From Epiperipatus broadwayi (lineage: Eukaryota > Onychophora > Udeonychophora > Euonychophora > Peripatidae): 64,000 bases of DNA. Positions 51,501 to 63,749 of this stretch are shown one piece after another. The notes beneath the pieces were generated by a model that did not search any database, was not told the origin of the DNA, and worked only from the letters and a program-made list of their open reading frames with translations. Within the stretch, counting starts at the first letter, position 1, and each line of letters begins with the position of its first letter. The stretch lies in the NCBI GenBank assembly GCA_028023455.1, contig JAQFVV010012490.1, positions 866,001-930,000 on the forward strand, read 5' to 3'. A program made the position numbers and the translations under genes.

Positions 51501-52602
51501 CATTTAAAAATAAAACAACTCCAAAGAAAACCTTTTGAAGAAATGAAAAATTTAAGAAGAAAAAAAATATTCAAATAAATATTTCTTAAGAATAATTAAA
51601 TAATTTACTCTTTAGCAGTTTTAATACTTCTAGCATATATTAAATTTAACTTGTAATATCACCTATTTATAATATGAATAATGGAATCAATGAAAGTTCT
51701 TAGTAACAGGAATGATAATGATACTTAATATTGAAATCCATTGAAGCATGTAACTAATAAAAACGATTTAATTACTATCAAATATTCAGTTGACCTTTCC
51801 ATAATGTATTTCCTGTAATGTAATTTTAAACACTGGAAGTTTATCAGTTTAAATACATTATTCTTTTAATTTTTAGCTTTAAAATTATTTCTTCTTTAAT
51901 TAACTAATTTTGAGATATTTAAAATATTTTTACAACAATTAAGATTAAATATTTTTTTAGTTAATTTAAGCATCAGTAACCTAGCTTTAATGGTTTGAAT
52001 TTCTTTTAATAAACTCTAATAACTATACTGGATGGTTTTAACTTTAATATTTTAAAATTGAACTTACTAATACTTTACATTTGTAATGCCTTTAAGATTA
52101 AGTACTTAAAAATTATAATAGAGCTACTAAAGAGATTCAAAATATTATAAACTAGCTATTAGAATTATTTTTAAAGTTATAAAAGTTCCTATAAATTAAC
52201 TAATCAGGTAAATAAACATTGGATTATTAAGTAGTGACAATATTTACTTTTCATAAAAATTAAACTATTAATTTTTTTTTTTTTTTTAATATTAGGTTAC
52301 TATACAATTTGACATTCGTCTTTAAGGGAAAAGTTAATGGTGACAATATGTAAATAAAATATTCTGTCTTTCTTTTTATGTCCAAATATATTTCAGTAAT
52401 AAATTTCTTTGACTAAAAGCAAATAAAAAGAAACTAATAGAGATATAAGGTTCACCGCATCAGTCCATAAATGACTGCCTAATTAAAACAATTAGAACTA
52501 AAATATATATGTGATTTGTTAAGGCTTTGAAAAAAGTCCAGAAAAGATTGTAACTATATTGTCAGACAGGAAAAAGTTACTTATAAAGAATTTATGAGTT
52601 AA
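48529..52602. other. A+T-rich intronic sequence
   Basis: Very A+T-rich DNA, no gene or bounded repeat recognised. Short open frames (49853-50038 minus, 51006-51224 minus) show no recognisable protein. Confidence 0.4.
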
Positions 52603-52611
52603 GGTTGTTGA

Positions 52612-52791
52612 GTTATTAAACAGGCAAAACTCTCCATACAGTAGTGCCACCCTGTACCAACCAGAGTAATCAATGGACACCAGAAGGCTTGTGCATAAAA
52701 TCCCCAGGATGGCATTACTGTATGGAGAGTTTTGCCTGTTTAATAACAGTTATGTGCTAGCATAAGAGATGATGATCATGCGATGTTTAGT
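52612..52791. repeat. Fold-back repeat family, minimal copy
   Basis: This 180-base copy holds only the outermost family parts. GTTATTAAACAGGCAAAACT opens it, a shortened arm with CAGAGTAATCAATGGA follows, the reverse complement AGTTTTGCCTGTTTAATAAC comes next, and the ending is CGATGTTTAGT. It is flanked by the 9-base direct repeat GGTTGTTGA (52603-52611 and 52792-52800). It shows that the family can exist as a small single hairpin. Confidence 0.8.
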
Positions 52792-52800
52792 GGTTGTTGA

Positions 52801-54213
52801 ATTATGGAGAAAAGAATGGAAAATATATAATATTTTTATATTTTAAAGGAGAAAGCTAATGACTGTTAGACTATAACTATTGTCAAGTAATTTGTTATTC
52901 AGGTATATATGATAATTAATAATCATAGTGAAAATGAAAAATGCATTTGAAGAATGTGAAAGTCATTGAAAAGAAAATGTTGGATATTATAATGAGAGGA
53001 TTTAAGGGGAAAATGATAAATTGTGAATTGAGAATAAGAAATGTGAAAGAGTGATACAGTTTAATAAATAAAATAATAAAGTAATAATAAAAATATAATG
53101 TAAAAATCATAAGAGATAGATTTACTCACAGAATTTCCATATCGTAAGAATAAATTTCATTTAGATTATTATTTGATTCAAAATAGATTTAAGAACTGTT
53201 TTAAGAATATATGTGCTGTCCTGGAGCAGATGTAAATTAGTAATGATGAAGCTGGTGTTATTTTTTAAAAAAATGAAAAGCACTGAGGTAAGAAAGAAAT
53301 TATCAATTGCTGAATTAAAAGTTTTTATATTAAGGCAAAATTTAAAAGACAATAGGTTATAAAAGAAGCCAGATAGCAAATAAGTATTGGATTAATAATG
53401 ATATAATGAAGTAAATGATAAGAAATAAGAATATAAAAAAATATGATAGAAATACAAATAGAGCTAGTTGAGATTTGCTTTAATATTTAATGGAATAAAG
53501 TTTGGATGAGGAAAATTTGATTACTGGAAGGAAATATAGTAGAATCTGTTATAATGAACTATCCTAAAGCAAGATTGCCACCCAAAATAACAGAAGTGTA
53601 GTACAAAATTAAAAATATAAATAAAAATATATCTACAAAATTAATTGTTGTTCATACTTTATAAGGTTCTTACATATTAGGCTGGGTAGCAAAATTTTAG
53701 TCTTCATTTAAATTATTATGAATATCTTGATTGCTAAATATTTGATAGTACATTTTATTTAATTAAGTAAGAAAATTTAATTTTCAAAGATAAGTTATTG
53801 AAGATCTCTAGAGTATTTTTATATCTATTATACATTTTTTATTATCTTTTAGCTGCCACTACTTATGCTTTAAAGATGGCCATCTTTTGCCATGAAAATA
53901 AATTGACATTAATACAGAAAGTGATCTTCTAATTGACAACTTTGTTAACTAGTATTCATTAAAATCATTATGATTATCTATGATTGTTAAATATTTGATA
54001 GTATGTTTTATCATAAGTAATGAAGACTAAAATTATACTGCCTGGATTAATACTTATATCTTTTATAGTTTTAATTTAATGAAAACTAAAATAAAACTTT
54101 TAAAAGCATTGAATAAAAATTAAATTTACCTTAATAAAAATTCACCAAACATTGAGCTAATGATATCATTTGCAAAACTTTTAGTTTTTTTATTAGAAAT
54201 TTTTTTTATTTTT
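52801..54213. other. A+T-rich intronic sequence
   Basis: No exon or element recognised; purine-rich on the plus strand between about 52920 and 53560. Confidence 0.4.
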
Positions 54214-55080
54214 ACACAGAGTCTAAACTCTCCATGCAGTAATGCCACCCAGTGCAAGCCCGAGTAATCAATGGATGCAAGATGATTTGTGCATAAAATA
54301 CCCATCTAGTGTTTATTCATCCAATATCCCCAGACTTGTTTCTAGCTTGTGTCTTTCATCAGTGAGGAGCCTTGGATCTGAGAGCACTGCATCTTCTTAG
54401 GACCTAATGCAACCCTCCAGCAGTCACCTTTTACCTTAATTAGCTAACTATAAAGCTTTGAATGCAAAATGAATGTTTTCAATTCAAGATCATTAGCTTG
54501 TATAGATCTGAAATCAGTTCAGCATCCATACTTTTTGGTGTCTTTGATTTTTTAATAACCAGTCACTATAATCCTATTGGGCAGGATTGGTTTTAAACCA
54601 CTCAATGTCACATAATCATCATTCTTTATGCTTACACAATTGTTTGCACAGAGGCTAAACTTTCCATACAGTAGCGCCACTCAGTGGGGAAAAAAGTATG
54701 GATGCTGAATTGAGTTCAGATCTATACAACTACATAAGCTAATGAGCTTGAATTGAAAACATTTCTGTGTTTTCATTTTGGACTCAAAGCTTTATAGTTA
54801 GCTAATAAGATAAAATGTAGCTGCTGGAGGGTTGCATTAGATCCTAAGAGGATGCAGGGCTCTCAGATTCAAGGCTCCTCACTGATGAAAGCCATAAGCT
54901 AGAAGCTAGTCTGAGGATATTGGATGAGTAAACACCAAATGAGGATTTTATGCACAAACCTTCTTTCATCCATTGATTATTTGGTTTGCACTGAATGGTG
55001 CTGCTATGTAGAAAGTTTAGCCTCTGGGTAAACGGCTTGTATAAGCATAAAGAATGGTGATCATGTGATATTTAGTAGTT
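54214..55080. repeat. Fold-back repeat family, variant copy
   Basis: The forward arm (54214-54650) starts ACACAGAGTCTAAACTCTCC and the inverted arm (about 54690-55080) ends GTTTAGCCTCTGGGTAAACG plus the GATCATGTGATATTTAGTAG tail. A second start (CAGAGGCTAAACTTTCC) lies between them at about 54652. It differs from the 10-13 kb copies by AGNCTAAACT instead of AGGCAAAACT at the ends, so it is a subfamily. A and T runs flank it on both sides, so target duplication cannot be judged. Confidence 0.75.
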
Positions 55081-57682
55081 AAATTTTTTTTTTTAACACA
55101 ACATTATAATAAGTCTGCTTTTTGTTTCACGGTGAAGATTATTATTGATTTTTCAAAAACAAAATTTACATACATGTATCTTATGATATTCAATGGTATT
55201 TGCATTTTTGTTAGTGAACAATTATTCATGTGATTTTTTTTTCTCTCTTGATGCTACATTTTGTGGCTTTCTATTTCATTGTGAAAATTAAGATGGATCT
55301 TCTAAAAGTGAAATTTAAATTAACAAAAAAAATTGTTTTCAGTTTCTTGTTTGAAAATTTTTTTCCCATGATTATAACCAGCTTTCGAATTCAGTTTTTT
55401 TAGAAAGGCTCTCAAACACGCATAATATTCATACTTGTCAAACAATGGTTTCGTTGTAGCATTTTTGTTCATTAATAGCTTTACAACTTTTTATCTGAAC
55501 CCCCCCCCCCCAACTTTAATCAGTTTTGAAACAGTCAAATAAACTGATAAATGAATTAATCTAATAACATAAGTCTTAAATGACAAAGATGTCTTCCATT
55601 TTAATGCTCATTGTATGTTGTTACAGTTATTGTGTAAATCTTAATTTAGTGAGAAAAAATATGTATTGTACAATTTGTTCTCTCTATAGAGTTCTTGTTA
55701 TAGCAGATCTCATTGTAGTAATTGAAAATAGAAAAGATAAATTATTAGTAAAGAAAGTAGGTGCTTAGAAAAAAAGCAGAGAAATAATGTGTTTATTTAT
55801 AATTGAAAAAAAAAATTACAGAAATAATGTTGAATAGATTATAAAATAAAAGTTTTAAAAGCTTTAACTGAGAGTAATAGAATTTTTAAAAGCAATTGAA
55901 AAGAAAGTGAGACAATTAATTGATGCTGTAATGTATGATTTAGGAGAATAGCCACTAGATTTCTTTTTAACAAGTAATGATCCATTAAAGAAAAATTCTG
56001 ATTCAATGAAATTTAATGATTTTTTTAAAACTGTTAGTTAGCTTGCTTTTACTTACAATTAGATGAATTTTTAATATATTAGGCTTGCTTCTATCTGTAA
56101 TGGTCAAGCTGGAAAAAATAAAATTTAATTTGACCTATGAACCTATAGTATTGAATGAGATGATGGTGTGATTGTGCTAAACAGGAAAAACTGGTCTAGC
56201 TTTGGGTTTACTTTTACTAAGTATCTTGATAAATAGTGTAATGAATTTTGGCATAGTATCCAGTCACCATCATTTAGCATCCAACCTGGGGAAGTTATAA
56301 AATCCTGATCTGAATATCTTCTCGGATTAAAATGTATAAGTTCATTTAAAATAAATATAAAATAGTTAAAGTACTCATCATATTTTTGGGTTGTTTTATA
56401 TGATCCCTCATTTATGCACTATTGTTATCTCCATCCATATAAGTAATTATCAAATGCATACCCCATTATTTAACCATGTTAAATTATTGTCAGGCATAAG
56501 ACTTATAAGGCATTTTGATTAGCTAACTTATTTCAGAATGAATAAATTAAGCATTTTTTTTAAAAAAAAGTTTTTTAATTATAACAAATATAGTTTATAT
56601 TCTATACAATCTTTCATCTATTTTATATATGATAACTTCTGGGTTTTCTCCTGGATATTATTTTTGCATATAAGATTTTGTGGTCCTTAGTTCAATAATT
56701 AATTTATTGACTTTTATGAAACAATAATAATTATTTTAATCTTCATTAGGATAACTTCTACTTGATCATATTTGTTGATTGATTGATTTTGTAATTATAA
56801 TGTTCATATTAATTTGATGAAGATAATGCCTAGCTACCATTATACTGATACATGGGAATGTGGTATAGACAAGCCATCTTAGTGATCTTAAGATTGACAT
56901 TCATTCATTATTTTATCATGAAAAGGAAGGCTCAGAAATGTGAAGTCTAGTATAATAGATCTTAATAGCATGATATATTTAGCATTATGGAATGGGGCAT
57001 AATTATTGTAAGATTTTCTTTGATATAGTATGTCTAATCATTTGATTTTCTTGCATGTGTAGTATATTCATTTAAATATAGACTTCTCTGATTTAAATTA
57101 TTATAAATGTGATTTCTTTAAGATATAATTGGATTGTTCCTTATTTCTATGGAGACTTATTCTTCAAATCTGTTATTCCTTTTAATCATGATCATTATGA
57201 CAGGCTAATCTGGAGCACTTGTTAATTGAATCCCTGACCTTCATAAGCTTTTCTTATTATTATTTAGTTCATATAGATCCATTAATTGCAGGAATAGTTT
57301 GTATCCAAACTGTTAACTGGTTTTACGGCATTTAATTCTTAGATCACCATTGATAATTCGAACATCAATTTCCCATAACATAATTCTAGAGTTGGCAAAA
57401 GGCTTTATCAATTAATATTGCTTATTATTTTGTTATTTATACCAAATATTAAACTAAGTAATGAAGAATGTTTATACTGTAGACTTTGTTTATATAACTT
57501 AGATGGTATTTATTATGCCTAATTAATAATCTCTTGATCTTTTAGATTGCATTCATATGCTTTAAATAAATGTTATTTATTCATTTCTTATAAGATGGGG
57601 TTAAGAACTTGGTATTTTTTTTATTTTATCTTAATTATTAAATAGGATTATAATTGTATTTATCTGTGTTGTGTTTAGTCTG
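55081..57682. other. A+T-rich intronic sequence
   Basis: Nothing recognised. It includes a run of C at about 55501. The open frame 55580-55768 shows no recognisable protein. Confidence 0.4.
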
Positions 57683-58337
57683 AATTGCAGGTTTCAGACT
57701 CCGACCAACAATAATATCAAAAAAATATGAACACTCAATAGTTGATATGTATAATTTATTAGAACAAATATATATATATTATACAATCAATAAATACATA
57801 GTTAATACTGAGCTGGTCGTACCCGAATGACAACTCCCAGCTGTATATCTTAACTTGCTTCATGACTTCTAGTCAAGACTTCCAGCTGTACTGGACAGCT
57901 TGCCTCTAATTCTAGTCAAGACTCTTCTGGCTCACTGCATAGATGTATTGGTAATGACTATAGTAGAAACACCTTTGCAGTTGAAAGTTGTTTCAATTGA
58001 GAGCATGTTCACATTAGAAGTTATCTCTCTCTCTGTTCCTGCTTGCTTCCAATAAGGCTGACTATTTATTGCCAGATTCCCTACCTTACTGGCAGCAATC
58101 CGATTCAGAGAGCCTCATTGCCTATTGGCCCATATTAACTAATGATAGGTTTATCCACATGTTTACACATTGGCCATACTTATGTTTACCCTTTGGCCAT
58201 GTTTATACATTGGTTATACACACGTTTACACATCGGTTATCCACACGTTCACACATCGATTAACGGCAATGAGTGCTCAATCAGATAAGGAAGGAATCTG
58301 GACTAGTCCACTTCTGAAGGCAAAGTCAGATATGACA
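57683..58337 (-). mobile_element. Candidate solo LTR (minus strand)
   Basis: This 655-base block is more mixed in composition than its surroundings. Read on the minus strand it starts TGTCATATCTGAC, contains an upstream minisatellite, then CAATAAATAGTCAGC as possible TATA region and later AATAAATTATACATATC as possible poly-A signal, and ends near GGTCGGAGTCTGAAACC. That order is typical of U3-R-U5. The pentamer GTCTG flanks the block on both sides (57678-57682 and 58338-58342). The 3' terminus is not a standard CA, so the exact end may be off. No coding region adjoins. Confidence 0.45.
58150..58265. repeat. Short minisatellite within the candidate LTR
   Basis: Units of roughly 18-20 bases with consensus close to TTTACACATTGGCCATAC recur about six times, with variants such as CGTTTACACATCGGTTATC. 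Such arrays are common in U3 regions of LTRs. Confidence 0.65.
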
Positions 58338-58342
58338 GTCTG

Positions 58343-59332
58343 CTATAAAATTTATTTTTCATCTATGTAATAATTATTTTCAATTCTTATTTAACCTGTA
58401 CACAGCCATATAAATAATTTTTATACTAATGGATATTTATCTTTTAAAGTCATTTTTTATGGGATAATTTCTTTTCATTTTATACTTATACTTTGTATAT
58501 ATTTTTACTATATCATATTCATTTTCTAAATAATATGATAAATCATTTTTTTAATAAACATATTTTATTTATAATATTTTTTATAAATTCTTTGATTTAG
58601 TATCTTGTATCATTTTATTTTAACATGATCAATATTGCATAATTTTTATTTCAATTATTATTAAAAAATCATCCTTTTTAGACTATTTGTTTATTGGTAA
58701 GCTCTTGATTTATGACTTCTGTTTTAGGATATGTAAGCATTTTATCATTTTCATAGATAATAATATATTCAAGACTCTTAATTTGAATATGGTTGAGATA
58801 TTTTCTTTTCTGTCAAATTTTAACTTTTTCGCTGGCAAAGAAGTCATATTGAATATTTCAAAAATTATGTTAAGCCACATATTTTATCATAACTTAAGTT
58901 TGTATTATTCAAAAATTACATAATATATATTGTTTGAAACATAAAATATCAAAGAATATAATTAAACTGAAAAACATATAGCCATTGATATTCAGAGTAA
59001 TAAAAAAAAGAATAAAATTTTAATATTTCTAATAATTATTTTTATATTATTTCATAAATTCGAAATTTTCATGCATACATTTTAAAATTATACTTTTGTT
59101 AGTAGATTAGTTGCATTCATCATTAAATTCCTAATAAATTGATATATAATAACTCTTATTTAAGGTAATCCATTATTTGAATACTTCGTAGAATAAATAT
59201 ATTAGTACCTTTCATTTTTCCTAGTAGCCCTTCAAAATGTTTTCCATACAGGGGTTTGTAATGAATATGTCATTCCTAATAACAAGTAGTTAATATTGAT
59301 CAATAATTAGTATAATTTGAATATTAGGTACT
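58343..59332. other. A+T-rich intronic sequence
   Basis: Nothing recognised apart from A+T-rich low-complexity sequence. Confidence 0.4.
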
Positions 59333-59650
59333 TTAACCTGACCTGCTATGTGGCCGCTAGAGGCGCTGTTTCTGTGTTTTCACACAGAACATACAGGGTA
59401 GGGGCCTCGAAAGCAGATGACGCTGTTTCCTGCTGCTAGGTGGCGTGGTTCACCATGCGTACGCACAGGAACCCTCCACAAGCTAGCCGGCAGCTTATAT
59501 CATCTGCTAGCAAGAATCTAGGTGGCGCTGATTGCCGTAAACACATCTCGCTTATGTGTCGTCTGCTATCAAAAACTACCAAGATTCTAGCCCACTACGC
59601 GGCACTGTTTCTCCACATTACACACGGTAAAAACAGCAACCTCTAAATGC
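59333..59650. repeat. GC-richer repeat block resembling Merlin ends
   Basis: The block stands out for its G+C. It repeats GGCGCTG(T/A)TT-type units with CTGCTAG and contains TTTCTGTGTTTTCACACAGA, which is close to the subterminal TTTCTGTGTTTTTTCATAGA of the Merlin element at 31.8 kb. It may be a cluster of Merlin-derived MITE pieces. The open frame through it (59440-59646) gives no recognised protein. Confidence 0.45.
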
Positions 59651-60284
59651 CTCATTGCTAACGTTTATGAACATAGTACTTAAAACATTCAGGGCCTATA
59701 GTGTACAGGGGTGAATAATTTATAAAGTCATAACTATTTAAATATACGGTCAAACGTAATAATTTTACATTCTATTTCACCATTTCATGAATCGATGTAT
59801 TTTTAAAGTATGTCTTTGTAAAAAGCGATCTGTTTTTTTAATTATTTACTCTAAAAGTGTTTTTTTTTTTTATATAAATAAAACAAAATGTAATTTTCGG
59901 TCTGTGTTTTTTTTTTTTTAAAAAAAGCTAATTTTTTTTTCCTACGGCAGTATATCGTTCAAAAATGTATTATTTTAAAAGATTATTGTTTGTAAAACTT
60001 TTTTTTTTACACTTTCAATTAATATTTTCAATAAATTTTAATGTAATATAAATTATATTTCGGTTTATAGATTACTATTTCGAAAAATAAAGTGTTATTT
60101 GCGTGCTGGGTATACCGTGTGCTTGTTATCTCTCAAGCAATAATTCGAAGATCTGTTTATCAAAACTTCCTCTCACAATAATATTAAAGGCATAAATATT
60201 TATTGAAATTGTATTTAAAATTTTAGAATCATTTTAATAACTAAAAATGTCATATACTCACAAGGAAATTTCAAAATAATAGGT
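59651..60284. other. Intronic sequence, nothing recognised
   Basis: A+T-rich with several long T runs. No gene seen. Confidence 0.4.
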
Positions 60285-60288
60285 TTAA

Positions 60289-61023
60289 CCCTTTTCCCGC
60301 GCTCGACGAGACTCCTCGTCGACATCTAAAATCACTCTAACTTAGTTCGTTTTATACGATAAAATGTAAATATGTATTTAATTCGTTTTTAAAAGTTCTG
60401 TACGATGGTGACATCTTCCGATTTATTTTGAAGTAAAAAAAAAAAACGCATTTTAAACCTAAACAAAGAAGGAACATTATTTGTGATTGGTTCTTAGCAT
60501 GCTCTCAGCCGAAAAAGACATTCTGATTGGCTGGAAAGAACAAAGAAACTGCCTGATCAAAGAAAATAAAGAAAAACGCTGAGATTTTCATTTCGAATAC
60601 GATTTAAATTATTATTAAATAATATTTATGGAAATTAAACATAATTTTCAGAGAGAATAATAAAAAAAAATTATTTTCGAAAAATATTGAAGATTTAAGT
60701 AAATATATTGAAGATGTAGTAAAAAGAAATATTTACTTTTCTATAACGTAAAAGTCGATCTTTTTGTTTACATTATAACTTTTATGTTGCCGATATAGAA
60801 TATCTTAGAATAAATAAATAGCAATTTATTTTTGAAAGAACTTTCGTTTTCTTCATGACCTGAAAAATTAATTATATACTTTTTATAAACGTATCTGAGT
60901 TGAATTTAATATTATAGACGAATATGTTTTAACAATAGGCTTTGTCTTCAGTTTGTGAGTTGGCCAATTAAAAGATTTGATTTTTATCTCATACAACCAA
61001 TGATTTAATTAGCGGTTTAAGGG
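60289..61023. mobile_element. piggyBac-type MITE in TTAA sites
   Basis: The block is flanked by TTAA (60285-60288 and 61024-61027). It starts CCCTTTTCCCGCGC and, read from the other end, CCCTTAAACCGCTAA, so the ends are CCCTT inverted repeats. TTAA duplication with CCCTT termini is the signature of piggyBac superfamily elements. The subterminal CTCGACGAGACTCCTCGTCG forms a palindrome, as in piggyBac relatives. The element is about 735 bases and CpG-rich at its left end, with no transposase. Confidence 0.75.
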
Positions 61024-61309
61024 TTAATAAGTACCATATGAGAAAAGTAAGATATTATACAGAGTCAGAAAAAAAAAGATTTAGAGCAAAATATATATAC
61101 ATTTAATATCTTTATTGATGGTTGGAATTTAAAAAGTTTCTTTCAAAACTGATGCTCGTGTTAGGCTTGTATACTGTTAAAATTAAAACTATTAGTCCTC
61201 ATAAATAATTTGGAAGACATTACCTGTCAAAATTAGATTATATATGATCTTAATAGCCTAAAATTCAGAAGCCTGTTAGTACTGTCTTTGCCAGTGCACT
61301 GTTTCTTTC

Positions 61310-62105
61310 TTTCATTATTGATACATAAGTAAGAACAGGTAAAACACATTTATTAAAAATCTTCCTTTACAGACACGTAGATATATTTCCTTTTAGTATC
61401 AAGTTATTTCTATTAAACGCACTCCAACCAAGTTTAATACTATGATTAATTTCATCCATTATGTTTCCATCTGTATTAATAATATGACCAAGGTGTTTGT
61501 AACTGTTAACTTCTTCTAACTCATCATAATCAATCTTTATTTTCATATTTTGAGCAAACACATAGGTATATTTCCTTTTAGTATCAAGTTATTTCTACCA
61601 AAAGCAAGTTTAATTCTATGATTAATTTCATCCATTATGTTTCCATCTGTATTAATAATCTGACCAAGGTGTTTGTAACTGTTAACTTCTTCTAACTCAT
61701 CATAATCAATCTTTATTTTCATATTTTGAGAAAATCCATTAAACATTACTTTAGTCTGTTAACATTCATCTTTAGTCCTACTTTCATCTGATAACTCCTG
61801 CAATATTTCCTGCAGCTCTGAAGCATAAGTTGCAAACACAACTACATCATCTGCAAAATCTAAATGACTTAAATAATCTCCATTTACTTTCACTCCTTTA
61901 GCTTCCCATTTTAATCCACAAAATATTTCTTGCAGCACTGCTGTAAAAAGTTTTGGAGATATGGAGTCCCCTTGTCTTACACCCTTCTCAATGTTGACTT
62001 TAATAATCTTTGTTAAAAAATAAATTTACTGATAAAGATTTCATAAGAGTTTTCCAATCATCTTCTAAAAGCTTATAACTAAATCCTCTAATTCATTCCC
62101 AGACA
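61310..62105 (-). pseudogene. Decayed RTE-like LINE reverse transcriptase (minus strand)
   Basis: From about 62003 downwards the minus strand reads KGVRQGDSISPKLFTAVLQE, then a segment with HLDFADDVVVFA (the FADD catalytic box, 61857-61846) and ELQEILQELSDES. After a stop comes KVMFNGFSQNMKIKIDYDEL and EEVNSYKHLGQIINTDGNIM, the thumb region recognisable in RTE-type LINEs. The last part is present twice because of a tandem duplication. There is no endonuclease domain, and stops and a shift occur near 61750-61780. It is a dead, 5'-truncated copy. Confidence 0.85.
61381..61746. repeat. Tandem duplication of about 180 bases inside the LINE remnant
   Basis: The segment containing ATATTTCCTTTTAGTATCAA occurs at about 61382 and again at about 61567, and both continue in parallel through TTCATCCATTATGTTTCCAT to CTTTATTTTCATATTTTGAG. 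The copies differ by a few substitutions and a short deletion, so the duplication followed or accompanied the decay of the LINE. Confidence 0.85.
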
Positions 62106-62149
62106 GAATTATTTAGACTGCAAGTGAGACTTTGTTAAGAGAAAGCAAA

Positions 62150-63600
62150 ATTACACTGGGAAATGAGACACCAACAATACAAATCTAATATCACTTATGT
62201 TGAGAGAAAAATCTATTAAATCTTAAACTAGACAAATCTATAAGCATTCTTCCTGCTAGCAAGAGCAATGTAACATTTGTAAATGGATAATAGTAATTAT
62301 GATACAATAAGAGCTTCTCCCAACAGACTAAAAGTCCCATACTAGCTATGAATCACAACTGTAAATATTATTCAGAAAGAATCCCTGATCACAGCTATTT
62401 CAATGATTCAGAAAAAATTAGATTGACATATTTTGGCAAAAATTCCACATTTTTGTGGTCATCTAAAATCAATAAAGGCCAGGTTCCATTAAGATCTATT
62501 GTTAATTCTGAAAACTCACTATATCAAAAATTCTAATGTTCTTAGTCCTTTGGCATACAAGAGACAGTTCTGTGCTAGAGATTCTAAGAAAATTGTAGAA
62601 TTAATCAACATGAAAAGTGAAAGAACTAACATATTGGTAAATTTTGATGTGAAAAACTTAATCACATAAGTACTCTGTGATGAAGCATTATCTAATGTAA
62701 AAAAAAGATTAAATAACAATAGTAGTGTACAAACCAGAATAATTCTTCCAATTGATAGTTTATTACACTTAACATTCTGCACGGCATACTATTATTATAT
62801 ACTATAGAATTCTTCCAACAAAATCAAAAGATGCTTTTTGATTCCTTATTGCTATCTGTGATCAGCAATATTTACATGGAAGAACTTGAAACTACAGCCA
62901 TAAATAAAATTCTATCTACAATTAAAGTCTGGCTTTTCTATGGCCATGTGGTAAAGCATTACTACAAACATTCTGGATACTATCAATAATTATGTTCTTT
63001 TAATTAAATTCACAATAGAATTAAAACAAGAACAGACACTACAGTTCTTAATTTTCTTTTGACAAGATTCCCTCAGCAAAATCAAAATTACAATCAACAG
63101 AAAACTCACACACTCTAATCAGAATAAAAATTCTTATTCAGAAACCAATAACTTGGAAAAAGAAAAATCATATAGCATAAACTTTCATGAAAAATACTTA
63201 TCCATCAGCTATCATTATGAAATAGCCAACTAAAAGAAACACCATAAGAAAAAACAATTATAGGTATTAAAGCATATCCATAGATATTAGTAATTGCAGC
63301 TAAACTAAAGAAAATCTGTGATCAGTATATTAAGATTCCTTTCCAAAGTCATAAGTGCCCTATGAAAAAGTCTAACTTCTATAAAACACAAACTGCAAAT
63401 ATTGAAACACAAAAACTGCATCTATGAAATAACATGTGAATATGGAAGAACATATATGGCTGAAATCATCTGACTCATTTCAAAATACGTAATTAAAAGA
63501 GCAAAAAGTAATAATTAAAAAGAAAAACCAAATGCACCTAAAATACATTGGACAAGAAAAATAACGGGCAGAAAGTAAAAAGTAAAATTTGTATAAACCA
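62150..63600 (+). pseudogene. Decayed Penelope-like RT and GIY-YIG endonuclease
   Basis: Plus-strand fragments fall in Penelope order. QVPLRSIVNSENSLYQKF lies near 62480-62533. In another frame LSPLAYKR and then KSERTNILVNFDVKNLIT (the catalytic FDV region) come before about 62670, followed by DEALSNVKKRLNNNSSVQTR and ILPIDSLLHL. VISNIYMEELETTAINKI is near 62859-62912, where the following catalytic YVDD is lost. IYEITCEYGRTYM, near 63410-63455, is the GIY-YIG start. Frames switch and stops abound. This is a different, more complete Penelope lineage than the palindrome at 38.5 kb, since the YIG regions differ. Confidence 0.8.
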
Positions 63601-63740
63601 TTCACATTTATAGTAGATAACTTTATAAATCAGTCTAATGTAAATAATTCATAATATTTCAAAACTACTCATTAACCTTGCCCATAAAAAAACTGGAGAA
63701 ACCAAGAGAATCTTCATAGATAAATATATAAAATTTCTAG
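63601..63740. other. Intronic sequence
   Basis: A+T-rich; may contain the tail of the Penelope element. Confidence 0.3.
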
Positions 63741-63749
63741 TGACTTGAT

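Noticed and set aside
58069-58370. Overlapping open frames rich in His and Thr
   Set aside because: They are produced by the minisatellite inside the candidate LTR, on the strand opposite to its inferred direction.
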